DNA from: Bradyrhizobium tropiciagri
GTDB lineage: Bacteria > Pseudomonadota > Alphaproteobacteria > Rhizobiales > Xanthobacteraceae
DNA: 37,489 nt
Direction of reading: 5' to 3'
Assembly (NCBI RefSeq): GCF_001189845.1
Contig: NZ_LFLZ01000082.1
Coordinates: forward strand, 1-37,489
The notes beneath the pieces were generated by a model. That model ran no database searches, was not told where the DNA came from, and saw only the letters and a list, made by a program, of their open reading frames with translations. Positions 30,607 through 37,489 of this stretch are shown piece after piece. Position numbers and translations under genes: made by a program. Each line of letters opens with the position of its first letter. Within the stretch, counting starts at the first letter, position 1.

Positions 30607-31356
30607 CTACGCCCCCAACACGTCCTTATGCATCTTGCCGCCGTAGAAATGGAAGAACGGCACCGGCGCGTCGTGGCGGAGCGGGCCGGTGGCGAGACGG
30701 CGGTCGAGCTCGGCGAGCACGTTCTTGGTCATGGCATGCGCGTCCGCGAGCGGCTCGGAGCCGATCTCGACCCAGACCAGCTCAACCAGTTCGGCATCGG
30801 CATGCACCACGCCTTCGACGCGATGCGCGATGGTCGAGGCATCCGCTGTGAAGAAGCGGGTGTCGAAGCGGCGGACGCGGCCGGGCGGGGTGATCGCGCG
30901 CGCGATCAGGAACAGGCCGGACGGATCAGGCAAGAGACCCGCGTCGGCGAACGGCGCCCACGGGCCGTCGAGCTTCGCCCCCTTCTCGACCTTGCGGCCG
31001 AGGCAGAGCCCGGTCTCTTCGCAGGCTTCGCGGATCGCCGCATTGGCGAGTGCGCGCGCGCGGCCGGGTGTGATCTTCGGGCTGCCTTTCAGGAGATTGG
31101 CTTCGAGCTCCGGCGTGATCGGTGCGGCGACCGGCACGCGGTTGTCGGCCTTGTCGACGCGGCCGCCGGGGAAAACGAATTTGCCGGGCATGAACACGAC
31201 CTTGTCGTGCCGCTTGCCGACCAGCACCTTCGGCTTGGCACCGGAGCGATCGATCAGGATCAGCGTCGCGGCATCCTTCGGCCGGAAATACGCGTGATGA
31301 TCGGCTTCTTTTTCGCCCTGGTGGACGACAGCGGCAGGGGCGGCAGCTTCAGTCAT
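30607..31356 (-). CDS. Nudix hydrolase, NUDT19-like
   Basis: A 249-residue Nudix-superfamily hydrolase. The box is split: the glycine part GKFVFPGGRVDKAD (59-71) is followed ~35 residues later by the metal-binding helix AIREACEETGL (107-117; Glu110, Glu113, Glu114). A stretched box of this kind occurs in the NUDT7/8/19 (CoA diphosphatase or RP2-type) relatives. The C-terminal HFYGGKMHKDVLGA is unusual for small Nudix proteins. AAAGGGATGAA precedes the ATG at 31356. The start is 36 bases after the DUF983 stop, so rnr-DUF983-Nudix is likely one transcript. The substrate, perhaps a CoA or dinucleotide ester, is not determined. Confidence 0.88.
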   Translation of the reverse strand: MTEAAAPAAVVHQGEKEADHHAYFRPKDAATLILIDRSGAKPKVLVGKRHDKVVFMPGKFVFPGGRVDKADNRVPVAAPITPELEANLLKGSPKITPGRARALANAAIREACEETGLCLGRKVEKGAKLDGPWAPFADAGLLPDPSGLFLIARAITPPGRVRRFDTRFFTADASTIAHRVEGVVHADAELVELVWVEIGSEPLADAHAMTKNVLAELDRRLATGPLRHDAPVPFFHFYGGKMHKDVLGA

Positions 31357-31392
31357 TTCATCCCTTTCATTTCTTCTTATCGTCCGGTTTAG

Positions 31393-31830
31393 CTAGACCG
31401 GCGGGATGTCGCTAGGGGGATTCTCGTCAAAGCCATGCATGCGTAGGGCCCATTGCAAGCCGATCACGGCCCCCTTCACCGGCTGCAACAATGCCAGCGA
31501 TGCGAACAGCGTGAGCGGCAGATAGATCGCAAGTTGCAGCCACACCGGCGGCGAATAGTTGGTCTCGATCCACAGCGCGGTCGGTACCACGATATGGCCG
31601 ACAATGACGATGACGAGATAGGCGGGGAGATCGTCGGCGCGATGCGGTGAGAAATCGAGATCGCAGACCGGGCAATGGCCGTCGCATTTCAGAAACTTGC
31701 GAAACAGTCTGCCTTTTCCGCAGCGCGGACAACGGCTGCGGAACCCGCGCTTCATTGCGCTCCACACGTCGCGCTTCTCGGACTCGGCCGCATCGCGGGT
31801 CCAGACCACCGTCGGCGGTGTCACGTCCAT
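31393..31830 (-). CDS. DUF983 family zinc-ribbon membrane protein
   Basis: A 145-residue protein with a cytoplasmic zinc-ribbon-like start and two helices. CPRCGKGRLF (Cys34, Cys37) and CDGHCPVCDLDF (Cys49, Cys53, Cys56) make a metal site. SPHRADDLPAYLVIVIVGHI starts the first helix (family mark R-x-D-D-x-P-A), and WLQLAIYLPLTLFASLALLQ the second. Function is unknown; the family neighbours cytochrome oxidase or RNase R genes in many alphaproteobacteria. Its ATG at 31830 overlaps the end of rnr by 10 bases, implying translational coupling. Confidence 0.92.
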   Translation of the reverse strand: MDVTPPTVVWTRDAAESEKRDVWSAMKRGFRSRCPRCGKGRLFRKFLKCDGHCPVCDLDFSPHRADDLPAYLVIVIVGHIVVPTALWIETNYSPPVWLQLAIYLPLTLFASLALLQPVKGAVIGLQWALRMHGFDENPPSDIPPV

Positions 31831-34193
31831 GACTTGCCTCGCTTCGATTTGCCGGGCTTCGACTTCGCCGGCTTGCGGTCCTTCTTGTTGCGCGCCTTCC
31901 GCTCCTTGTGCGCCTTCTTGCCGGATCCCTTCGGGCCCTTGCTGCTTCCATTGCCAAATCCCGCGGCGCGGCGCTCGGCTCTTTTGCCGTCACGTTTTCT
32001 GTCACGCGGAATTGCCTGACCGTCGGATAATAGCTCAAAGCGTAGTGCGCCCGCCACTGGTGCTGCCTCGACCAGCCGTACGTCGACGACATCGCCGAGC
32101 CGATACATGGTGCCGCTGCGCGTGCCGATCAGCGCATGACGCGTCTCATCGTAGTTGAAATATTCGCTGCCGACGGTGCGGATCGGGATCAGGCCATCGG
32201 CGCCGGTGTCGTCGAGCTTGACGAACAGGCCGGCGCGCGTCACGCCGGAGATGCGGCCCTGGAACGAGGCGCCGACCTTGTCGGCAAGGAAATGCGCGAT
32301 CAGCCGGTCGGTGGTCTCGCGCTCTGCCTTCATCGCGCGGCGCTCGGTGACCGAGATCTGCGCGGCGATCTCGGCCAGTGTCTCCACGCTCTCGTCGGTC
32401 GGCAAGGCGCCTTCGCCAAGGCCGAGCGCGCGGATCAGCGCGCGATGCACGATCAGATCGGCGTAGCGGCGGATCGGTGAGGTGAAGTGCGCGTAACGGC
32501 GCAGGTTCAAGCCGAAATGGCCATAGTTCTCGGCGGAGTATTCGGCCTGCGCCTGCGAACGCAGCACCACCTCGTTGACCAGCGGCTCGTAATCCTCACC
32601 CGCAACCTGCGCCAGCACGCGATTGAATTGCGCGGGACGCAGCGCGCCCTGCTTGGTGAAGGGCAGGTCGAGCGTCTTCAGGAATTCCTGGAGGTTCTGC
32701 ACCTTCTCCTGGCTCGGCTCGTCATGCACACGATAGATCAGCGGCAGCGCCTTCTTCTCCAGCATCTCGGCCGCGGCGACATTGGCCAGGATCATGAACT
32801 CCTCGATCAGCCGGTGCGCGTCGAGCCGCTGCGGCACGATCACCCGATCGACGGTGCCGTCGGGTTTCAGCAGGATCTTGCGTTCGGGCAGATCGAGATC
32901 GAGCGGGTCGCGCTCGTTGCGTGCGAGCCTGACCAACTCATAGGCCGCCCACAGCGGCTTGAGGATCGGATCGAGCAGGGGACCGGTGGTGTCATCGGGC
33001 CTGCCGTCGATCGCGGCCTGCGCCTGCGCGTAAGCGAGCTTCGCAGCAGAGCGCATCAGCACACGGTGGAAGGTATGCGAGCGCTTGCGGCCGTCGGCGC
33101 CGATCACCATGCGCACCGCGAGCGCGCCGCGCGGCTCGCCCGGCACCAGCGAGCAGAGATTGTTGGAGATCCGCTCGGGCAGCATCGGCACCACGCGATC
33201 GGGGAAGTACACCGAGTTGCCGCGCTGGAGCGCGTCGCGGTCGAGCGCCGAACCGGGCCGCACATAGTAGGCGACGTCCGCGATCGCGACATGGACGATG
33301 AAGCCGCCCTTGTTGTTCGGATCGGTGTCGACCTCCGCATGCACGGCGTCGTCGTGGTCCTTCGCATCTGGCGGATCGATGGTGACGAGCGGCACGTCGC
33401 GCCAGTCCTCGCGGCCCTGTAGGGTCGCGGGTTTTGCTTCTTCGGCCTCGCGGAGCGCGGAAGACGAGAACACCTGCGGGATGTCGTGGGTGTTGATCGC
33501 GATCAGGCTGATCGCCTTTTCACTGGCAATCGAGCCGAGTCGTTCCTTGACGCGGGCGGAGGCAAGTCCATAGCCGCGGGTGCGGATCAGGTCGACGCTG
33601 ATGAGGTCGCCGTCCTCAGCGCCGCCGGTATCCGGCTTGGCGATGTTGAGCTCGCGGCCGGCCTGCTTCTTGTCGACCGGGATCAATCGCCCGCCGCCAT
33701 CAGGGTTGCGGCGGAAGATGCCGAGGATGCGGGTGCGGCCGTGGTCGATCACCTTGATGACGCGGCCGCGATAGGGCGTGCCGTCTTGCTCGTCGGTCAC
33801 CTCGACCCGCAGCAGTGCGCGGTCGCCGACGCCGGCCATGGTGCCGGGTTTCGGCCGCCGCGGCGTCTCGATGCGGATTTTCGGAGTGGTGCCGTTCTCT
33901 TCGGTGTCCCACTCGGCCGGGGTGGCGATCAATTCGCCGTCGCTGTCGCGGCCAGTGATGTCGGCGAGCACGGTCGCCGGCAGCGCCGCCGGCTCGTGGA
34001 TCTTGCGGCCGCGCTTGGCGACCGTGCCGTCGTCGGCGAGCTCGCGCAGCAGCTGCTTCAGCTCGATGCGGTCGGCGTTCTTCAGGCCGAACTCGCGCGC
34101 GATCTCGCGGGTGCCGACCTTGCCTGGATTGGCGCGGATGAAGGCGACGATGGCGTCCCGGCCCGGAAAGCCATGGTCGGGTTTTCGTTTCAC
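31821..34193 (-). CDS. rnr: Ribonuclease R
   Basis: A processive 3'-5' exoribonuclease of 790 residues that degrades structured RNA. The domains are an N-terminal winged helix (1-65, RDAIVAFIRANPGKVGTREI), cold-shock domains (~70-245) and the RNB catalytic domain (~260-590) with the acidic centre TIDPPDAKDHDDAVH (271-285). An S1 domain follows (~650-735, SFQGRISGVTRAGLFVKLDD), then a Lys/Arg-rich tail (~740-790, RDGKRAERRAAGF) for RNA unwinding. The start is a GTG at 34193 with GAGGA five bases upstream. It begins directly after the topA stop TAA. topA-rnr-DUF983-Nudix appear to be one unit. Confidence 0.96.
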   Translation of the reverse strand: MKRKPDHGFPGRDAIVAFIRANPGKVGTREIAREFGLKNADRIELKQLLRELADDGTVAKRGRKIHEPAALPATVLADITGRDSDGELIATPAEWDTEENGTTPKIRIETPRRPKPGTMAGVGDRALLRVEVTDEQDGTPYRGRVIKVIDHGRTRILGIFRRNPDGGGRLIPVDKKQAGRELNIAKPDTGGAEDGDLISVDLIRTRGYGLASARVKERLGSIASEKAISLIAINTHDIPQVFSSSALREAEEAKPATLQGREDWRDVPLVTIDPPDAKDHDDAVHAEVDTDPNNKGGFIVHVAIADVAYYVRPGSALDRDALQRGNSVYFPDRVVPMLPERISNNLCSLVPGEPRGALAVRMVIGADGRKRSHTFHRVLMRSAAKLAYAQAQAAIDGRPDDTTGPLLDPILKPLWAAYELVRLARNERDPLDLDLPERKILLKPDGTVDRVIVPQRLDAHRLIEEFMILANVAAAEMLEKKALPLIYRVHDEPSQEKVQNLQEFLKTLDLPFTKQGALRPAQFNRVLAQVAGEDYEPLVNEVVLRSQAQAEYSAENYGHFGLNLRRYAHFTSPIRRYADLIVHRALIRALGLGEGALPTDESVETLAEIAAQISVTERRAMKAERETTDRLIAHFLADKVGASFQGRISGVTRAGLFVKLDDTGADGLIPIRTVGSEYFNYDETRHALIGTRSGTMYRLGDVVDVRLVEAAPVAGALRFELLSDGQAIPRDRKRDGKRAERRAAGFGNGSSKGPKGSGKKAHKERKARNKKDRKPAKSKPGKSKRGKSWT

Positions 34194-35600
34194 TTATCCT
34201 CGTGCCTTGCCGGCGCTCTTCTTCGCGGGCGCTTTCGCTGACGTCGATGACTTTGCTGGCGATGTCTTGGCCCCCGAAGCGACCGGCGCGCGCGCCTTGC
34301 TGGTCGCATCCGATTTCGGCTTCGCGGCGGCCTTCTTCGCAGCCTTCTTGGCGGGCTTGGCCTCGGCATCGCCGTCGGCTGTGTCAGCCCTCTTTTCGGA
34401 TTTGGCCTTGGCAGGCTTTGCCGCCTTCTTGACCTTCTTGCCGCCGCCCTTGGCCGCGCGCTCGTCGATCAGTGCGATCGCTTCCGCGAGGGTGACCTCA
34501 TCGGGCGTGCGGTCGCTCGGGATCGTCGCGTTGACGCCGCCGGCCGCGACATAGGCGCCGTAGCGGCCGTTCTTAAGTGCGACCGCGCCGAGCGTCGGGT
34601 GATCGCCGAGCGGCTTGCCGGGATCGGCGCCGAAACGGCGGCCGCTCGGGCCCTTCGCGATCTTCTCCGCGATCAGCGTGACGGCGCGGTTCAAGCCGAT
34701 GTCGAACACCTCGTCGCCGGCCTCGAGGCTGGCATAGGTCTTCTCGTGCTTGACGAACGGCCCGAACCGGCCGAGGCCGGCGGTGATCGGCTGCCCGGTT
34801 TCCGGATGCTTGCCGATCTCGCGCGGCAGCGACAACAGCTTCAGCGCCAGTTCGAGATCGACATCGGCAGGCGAGGTGCCCTTCGGAATGCCCGCGCGCT
34901 TCGGCTTCTCGCCTTCGGCGTAATCCTTCTGCTCGCCGAGCTGGATGTAGGGGCCGAAGCGGCCCGCCTTCACCGTGACGTCGAACCCGGTGTCGGGATC
35001 GGTGCCGAGCACGCGGTCGGCGCTCTCGGCGCTGTCGGCCGCGAGCGGGCGGGTGTAGCGGCATTCCGGATAGTTCGAGCAGCCGACGAAGGCGCCGAAC
35101 TTGCCGGCCTTGAGGTTGAGCCGGCCGGTGCCGCAGGTCGGGCATTGCCTGACATCGCCGCCATCCGCGCGCGGCGGATAGATATGCGGGCCGAGCATCT
35201 CGTCGAGCGCGTCGAGCACCTCGGCGACGCGGAGGTCCTTGATGTCGTTGACCGCGCCGATGAAGCCGCGCCAGAAATCCTGCAGCACCTGCTGCCAGGC
35301 GATCTCATTGTTCGAGATGCGATCGAGCTGCTCCTCGAGGTCGGCGGTGAAGTCGTACTCGACGTAGCGCGAGAAGAAATTCTCAAGGAACGCGACCACG
35401 ACGCGGCCCTTGTCCTCGCCGTGCAGCCGCTTCTTCTCGAGCTTGACGTAGCCGCGGTCCTTCAGCACCTGCAGGATCGAGGCGTAGGTCGAGGGACGGC
35501 CAATGCCGAGCTCTTCCATCCGCTTCACCAATGATGCTTCCGAGAAGCGCGGCGGCGGCTCGGTGAAATGCTGGGTGACGGCAAGGCTCTGGCGCTTCAC
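34194..35600 (-). CDS. topA: DNA topoisomerase I, C-terminal half (separated by a frameshift)
   Basis: The second part of TopA, 468 residues from a GTG at 35600. It begins KRQSLAVTQHFTEPPPRFSE and then GIGRPSTYASILQVLKDRGY, which in other TopA proteins belongs to the core, just after the point where the first half stops. Domains are the end of the catalytic core (1-160), one zinc ribbon CPTCGTG...GCSNYPEC (~165-195), and three topoisomerase C-terminal repeats (GRFGPYIQLGE, GRFGPFVKHEK, GRYGAYVAAGG). A Lys/Ala-rich tail follows, typical of alphaproteobacterial TopA. The GTG overlaps the stop of the first half as GTGA, so reinitiation is possible; a one-base sequence error or mutation is the simpler explanation. 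Confidence 0.85.
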   Translation of the reverse strand: MKRQSLAVTQHFTEPPPRFSEASLVKRMEELGIGRPSTYASILQVLKDRGYVKLEKKRLHGEDKGRVVVAFLENFFSRYVEYDFTADLEEQLDRISNNEIAWQQVLQDFWRGFIGAVNDIKDLRVAEVLDALDEMLGPHIYPPRADGGDVRQCPTCGTGRLNLKAGKFGAFVGCSNYPECRYTRPLAADSAESADRVLGTDPDTGFDVTVKAGRFGPYIQLGEQKDYAEGEKPKRAGIPKGTSPADVDLELALKLLSLPREIGKHPETGQPITAGLGRFGPFVKHEKTYASLEAGDEVFDIGLNRAVTLIAEKIAKGPSGRRFGADPGKPLGDHPTLGAVALKNGRYGAYVAAGGVNATIPSDRTPDEVTLAEAIALIDERAAKGGGKKVKKAAKPAKAKSEKRADTADGDAEAKPAKKAAKKAAAKPKSDATSKARAPVASGAKTSPAKSSTSAKAPAKKSAGKARG

Positions 35601-36952
35601 GCTTCGCCCTCGCTCATCGCGGGCAGGCGGCGCGAATCCTCGTCCTCTTCGTCGTCGCGGCTTTCCTGGTAGAGCGCGAGGAAGCCGTCGAACTTGATGA
35701 CCTGGCCGGAAGCGCGCAGCTCCAGCACGCGGGAGCCGGCCTTGGCTTCGATGTCGACGGTGGTGCGTTCGAGCTCGGCCGACTCCATCTGGCTCGCAAT
35801 CGTGCGCTTCCAGATCAATTCGTAGAGCCGTGCCTGATCGGCATCGAGCCGGCGGCCGATGGTGGCCGGGCGGCGCGACAGATCGGTCGGGCGGATCGCT
35901 TCGTGCGCTTCCTGCGCGTTCTTGGCCTTGGCCTGGTACTGGCGCGGGGCATCCGGCACGTAGGCGTTGCCGTAGTCCTCGCCGATCACCTTGCGGGCCT
36001 GCGTGATCGCCTCGGGCGCGATCTGCACGCCGTCGGTTCGCATATAGGTGATGAGGCCGGTGGTCTCGCCGCCGATGTCGATGCCCTCATAGAGCCGCTG
36101 GGCGATGCGCATGGTGTGCGCCGGCGCGAAGCCGAGCTTGCGGCTTGCTTCCTGCTGCAGGGTCGAAGTGGTGAAGGGCGCCTGCGGATTGCGGCGCGCC
36201 GGCTTGGCCTCGACGGTCGCGACCTTGAACAGCGCGGCCTCGATCGCCTTCTTGAAGTCCTCGGCTTCCGCGCCGGACCCGATGTCGAGCCGCGCGATCT
36301 TCTTGCCGTCGGCGCCGACCAGACGCGCCTCGAAGGCTTCGCCGCGCGGCGTCAGCAGCGTCGCGACCAGCGACCAATACTCCCGCGGCACGAACTTCTC
36401 GATCTCGAGCTCGCGGTCGCAGACCAGCCGCAGCGCGACCGACTGCACGCGGCCGGCCGAGCGAGCGCCGGGCAGCTTGCGCCACAGCACGGGCGAGAGG
36501 GTGAAGCCGACCAGATAGTCCAGCGCGCGGCGCGCCATATAGGCGTCGACCAGCGCGCCGTCGATCTGGCGCGGCGCCTTCATGGCCTCGGAGACGGCCT
36601 GCTTGGTGATGGCGTTGAACACCACGCGCTCGACCTTCTGGTCCTTCAGCGCGCGCTTCTCCTTCATCACCTCCAGCACGTGCCAGGAGATCGCTTCGCC
36701 CTCGCGATCAGGGTCGGTTGCGAGGATCAGGCGGTCGGCACCCTTGAGCGCCTTGGCGATGTCGTTGAGCCGGCTCGCGGCCTTGGCGTCGACCTCCCAG
36801 ATCATCTGGAAATTGGCGTCCGGATCGACGGAACCGTTCTTGGCCGGGAGGTCGCGAACATGGCCGAACGACGCCAGGACCTCGTAGGAGGACCCCAGAT
36901 ATTTGTTGATCGTCTTGGCCTTGGCCGGCGACTCCACAATGACGATATTCAT
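35597..36952 (-). CDS. topA: DNA topoisomerase I, N-terminal half (frame ends early)
   Basis: Type IA topoisomerase relaxing negative supercoils; this is the first 451 residues. The TOPRIM domain holds VIVESPAKAKTINKYLG (catalytic Glu7) and LATDPDREGEAISWHV (Asp80, Asp82). The nucleophile is Tyr303 in GLITYMRTDGVQI. The frame ends ..RRLPAMSEGEA-stop, whereas intact TopA continues ..EALKRQSL. Restoring one C in GAAGCG(C)TGAAG joins it to the second half and yields about 920 residues. The start ATG at 36952 is certain (MNIVIVESPAKAK). The halves cannot each be complete cores, since the break lies inside the catalytic torus. DprA, often next to topA, is not seen upstream. Confidence 0.88.
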   Translation of the reverse strand: MNIVIVESPAKAKTINKYLGSSYEVLASFGHVRDLPAKNGSVDPDANFQMIWEVDAKAASRLNDIAKALKGADRLILATDPDREGEAISWHVLEVMKEKRALKDQKVERVVFNAITKQAVSEAMKAPRQIDGALVDAYMARRALDYLVGFTLSPVLWRKLPGARSAGRVQSVALRLVCDRELEIEKFVPREYWSLVATLLTPRGEAFEARLVGADGKKIARLDIGSGAEAEDFKKAIEAALFKVATVEAKPARRNPQAPFTTSTLQQEASRKLGFAPAHTMRIAQRLYEGIDIGGETTGLITYMRTDGVQIAPEAITQARKVIGEDYGNAYVPDAPRQYQAKAKNAQEAHEAIRPTDLSRRPATIGRRLDADQARLYELIWKRTIASQMESAELERTTVDIEAKAGSRVLELRASGQVIKFDGFLALYQESRDDEEDEDSRRLPAMSEGEA

Positions 36953-37124
36953 GTCATTCCAATAGCTTACGGGAAAACTTGAAGGCTGGTTCCGCTAGAC
37001 TCGCGGCTCGCCGTGTCGGGGCGAACATGGGTGCTGGGGCGGTCGGTGTCAAATCGCCAGATATTGAAGGTGGGGCTCAAACTGTGGAGTTCCTATCTCA
37101 AAGGTTGAAAAATGCGTCCTAGAG

Positions 37125-37421
37125 TTGCGCCCGGAAAGGGCGTATCTCTTTATATATGGGGTGGGAATCGGATTAGGCCTTTTGAGCAGCATAGGGGGCG
37201 GCCGGAAGGGCAAGCCGTCCGGCCGGCGGCGACCGGCAAGCGACGAGACAGGTGGGGAGGGCGGCCCGGATGACGCCCTGGTCCTGATCGCAGCCGCAGC
37301 GTCCGAACTCGCCAAACTCGCCCAGCGCCACAAATTCGAAGTCCTGGACCATCTGCTCGCGATGACCCGCCTGGAGGCCGACGAGCAACTGCGCGTGCGC
37401 AGCCGAAGGAAGCTGTCGTGA
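37125..37421 (+). CDS. Small hypothetical protein, divergent from topA
   Basis: A protein of up to 98 residues from TTG 37125; the true start is uncertain (GTG in YGVGIG near 37160 is another option). The N-terminal part is hydrophobic (YLFIYGVGIGLGLLSSIGGG), then a basic Gly/Arg-rich stretch. The C-terminal half is the most protein-like: DALVLIAAAASELAKLAQRH, then FEVLDHLLAMTRLEADEQLR and a basic VRSRRKLS end, an amphipathic helical pattern. No family is named. It is on the plus strand, with 172 bp to the topA start; nothing else is called in that gap or in the last 68 bases of the window. Confidence 0.5.
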   Translation: MRPERAYLFIYGVGIGLGLLSSIGGGRKGKPSGRRRPASDETGGEGGPDDALVLIAAAASELAKLAQRHKFEVLDHLLAMTRLEADEQLRVRSRRKLS

Positions 37422-37489
37422 GGCGAAGGCTTGTTCCGGATGATTGGCCCGCCTTGCGCGCAGGGCGCTCTCAATTCGTCATCCTGGCG

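Overview
The window looks like chromosome of a Bradyrhizobium-type alphaproteobacterium (Nitrobacteraceae/Rhizobiales). This rests on high GC, strong G/C third positions, an EipB (DUF1849) envelope protein, a divK-pleD pair beside DUF3572 and dinB, a topA-rnr-DUF983-Nudix block, and several families of dispersed palindromic repeats of the kind common in Bradyrhizobium and Rhodopseudomonas intergenic DNA. No tRNA, rRNA, CRISPR array, phage gene or transposase was seen.

Layout. 1-2.7 kb: a frameshifted small hypothetical gene, a DHA2-type MFS exporter and a PilZ protein. 2.9-6.2 kb: the most distinctive accessory unit, an AraC-family regulator divergent from a nitrilase and a haem aldoxime dehydratase, together an aldoxime -> nitrile -> carboxylic acid route. 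6.3-9.3 kb: a LysR regulator divergent from an SBF-like (bile acid:sodium symporter family) transporter, and a selenium-free GrdB-like protein. 9.4-13.4 kb: a lytic transglycosylase, AzlCD-like exporter, Bug/TctC solute-binding protein and TrmO-like methyltransferase. 13.6-16.8 kb (minus strand): HIT protein, frameshifted FemAB/GNAT-like gene, glycerophosphodiesterase and Rid protein. 17.0-18.8 kb: eipB, a repeat carrying a nested MITE-like insertion, and a second Rid protein. 18.9-22.5 kb: dinB and DUF3572 divergent from divK-pleD. 22.6-25.9 kb: serine beta-lactamase-like hydrolase, then TetR divergent from an MFS gene across a perfect operator-like palindrome. 26.0-28.0 kb: a sigma-54-like promoter, a possible PII (GlnK) remnant, amtB, and an unlisted 43-residue membrane miniprotein. 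28.1-30.3 kb: membrane protein, rpmG with a clear terminator, and a flavin monooxygenase. 30.6-37 kb: Nudix-DUF983-rnr-topA on the minus strand, with topA split by one missing base. 37.1-37.4 kb: a small gene divergent from topA.

How genes work together. The nitrilase and aldoxime dehydratase should act in sequence under the AraC regulator. In a plant-associated bacterium the natural substrate could be a plant aldoxime such as indole-3-acetaldoxime, giving indole-3-acetic acid; that substrate is inference. DivK and PleD are the polarity and c-di-GMP arm of the alphaproteobacterial cell cycle. topA, rnr and neighbours form a housekeeping nucleic-acid block.

Caution. Three separate minus-strand genes (199-635, 14164-15413, topA) are each broken in a way that restoring one base, best placed as a C on the coding strand, would repair. 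Since topA is normally essential, uncorrected one-base sequence errors are a serious explanation for all three.
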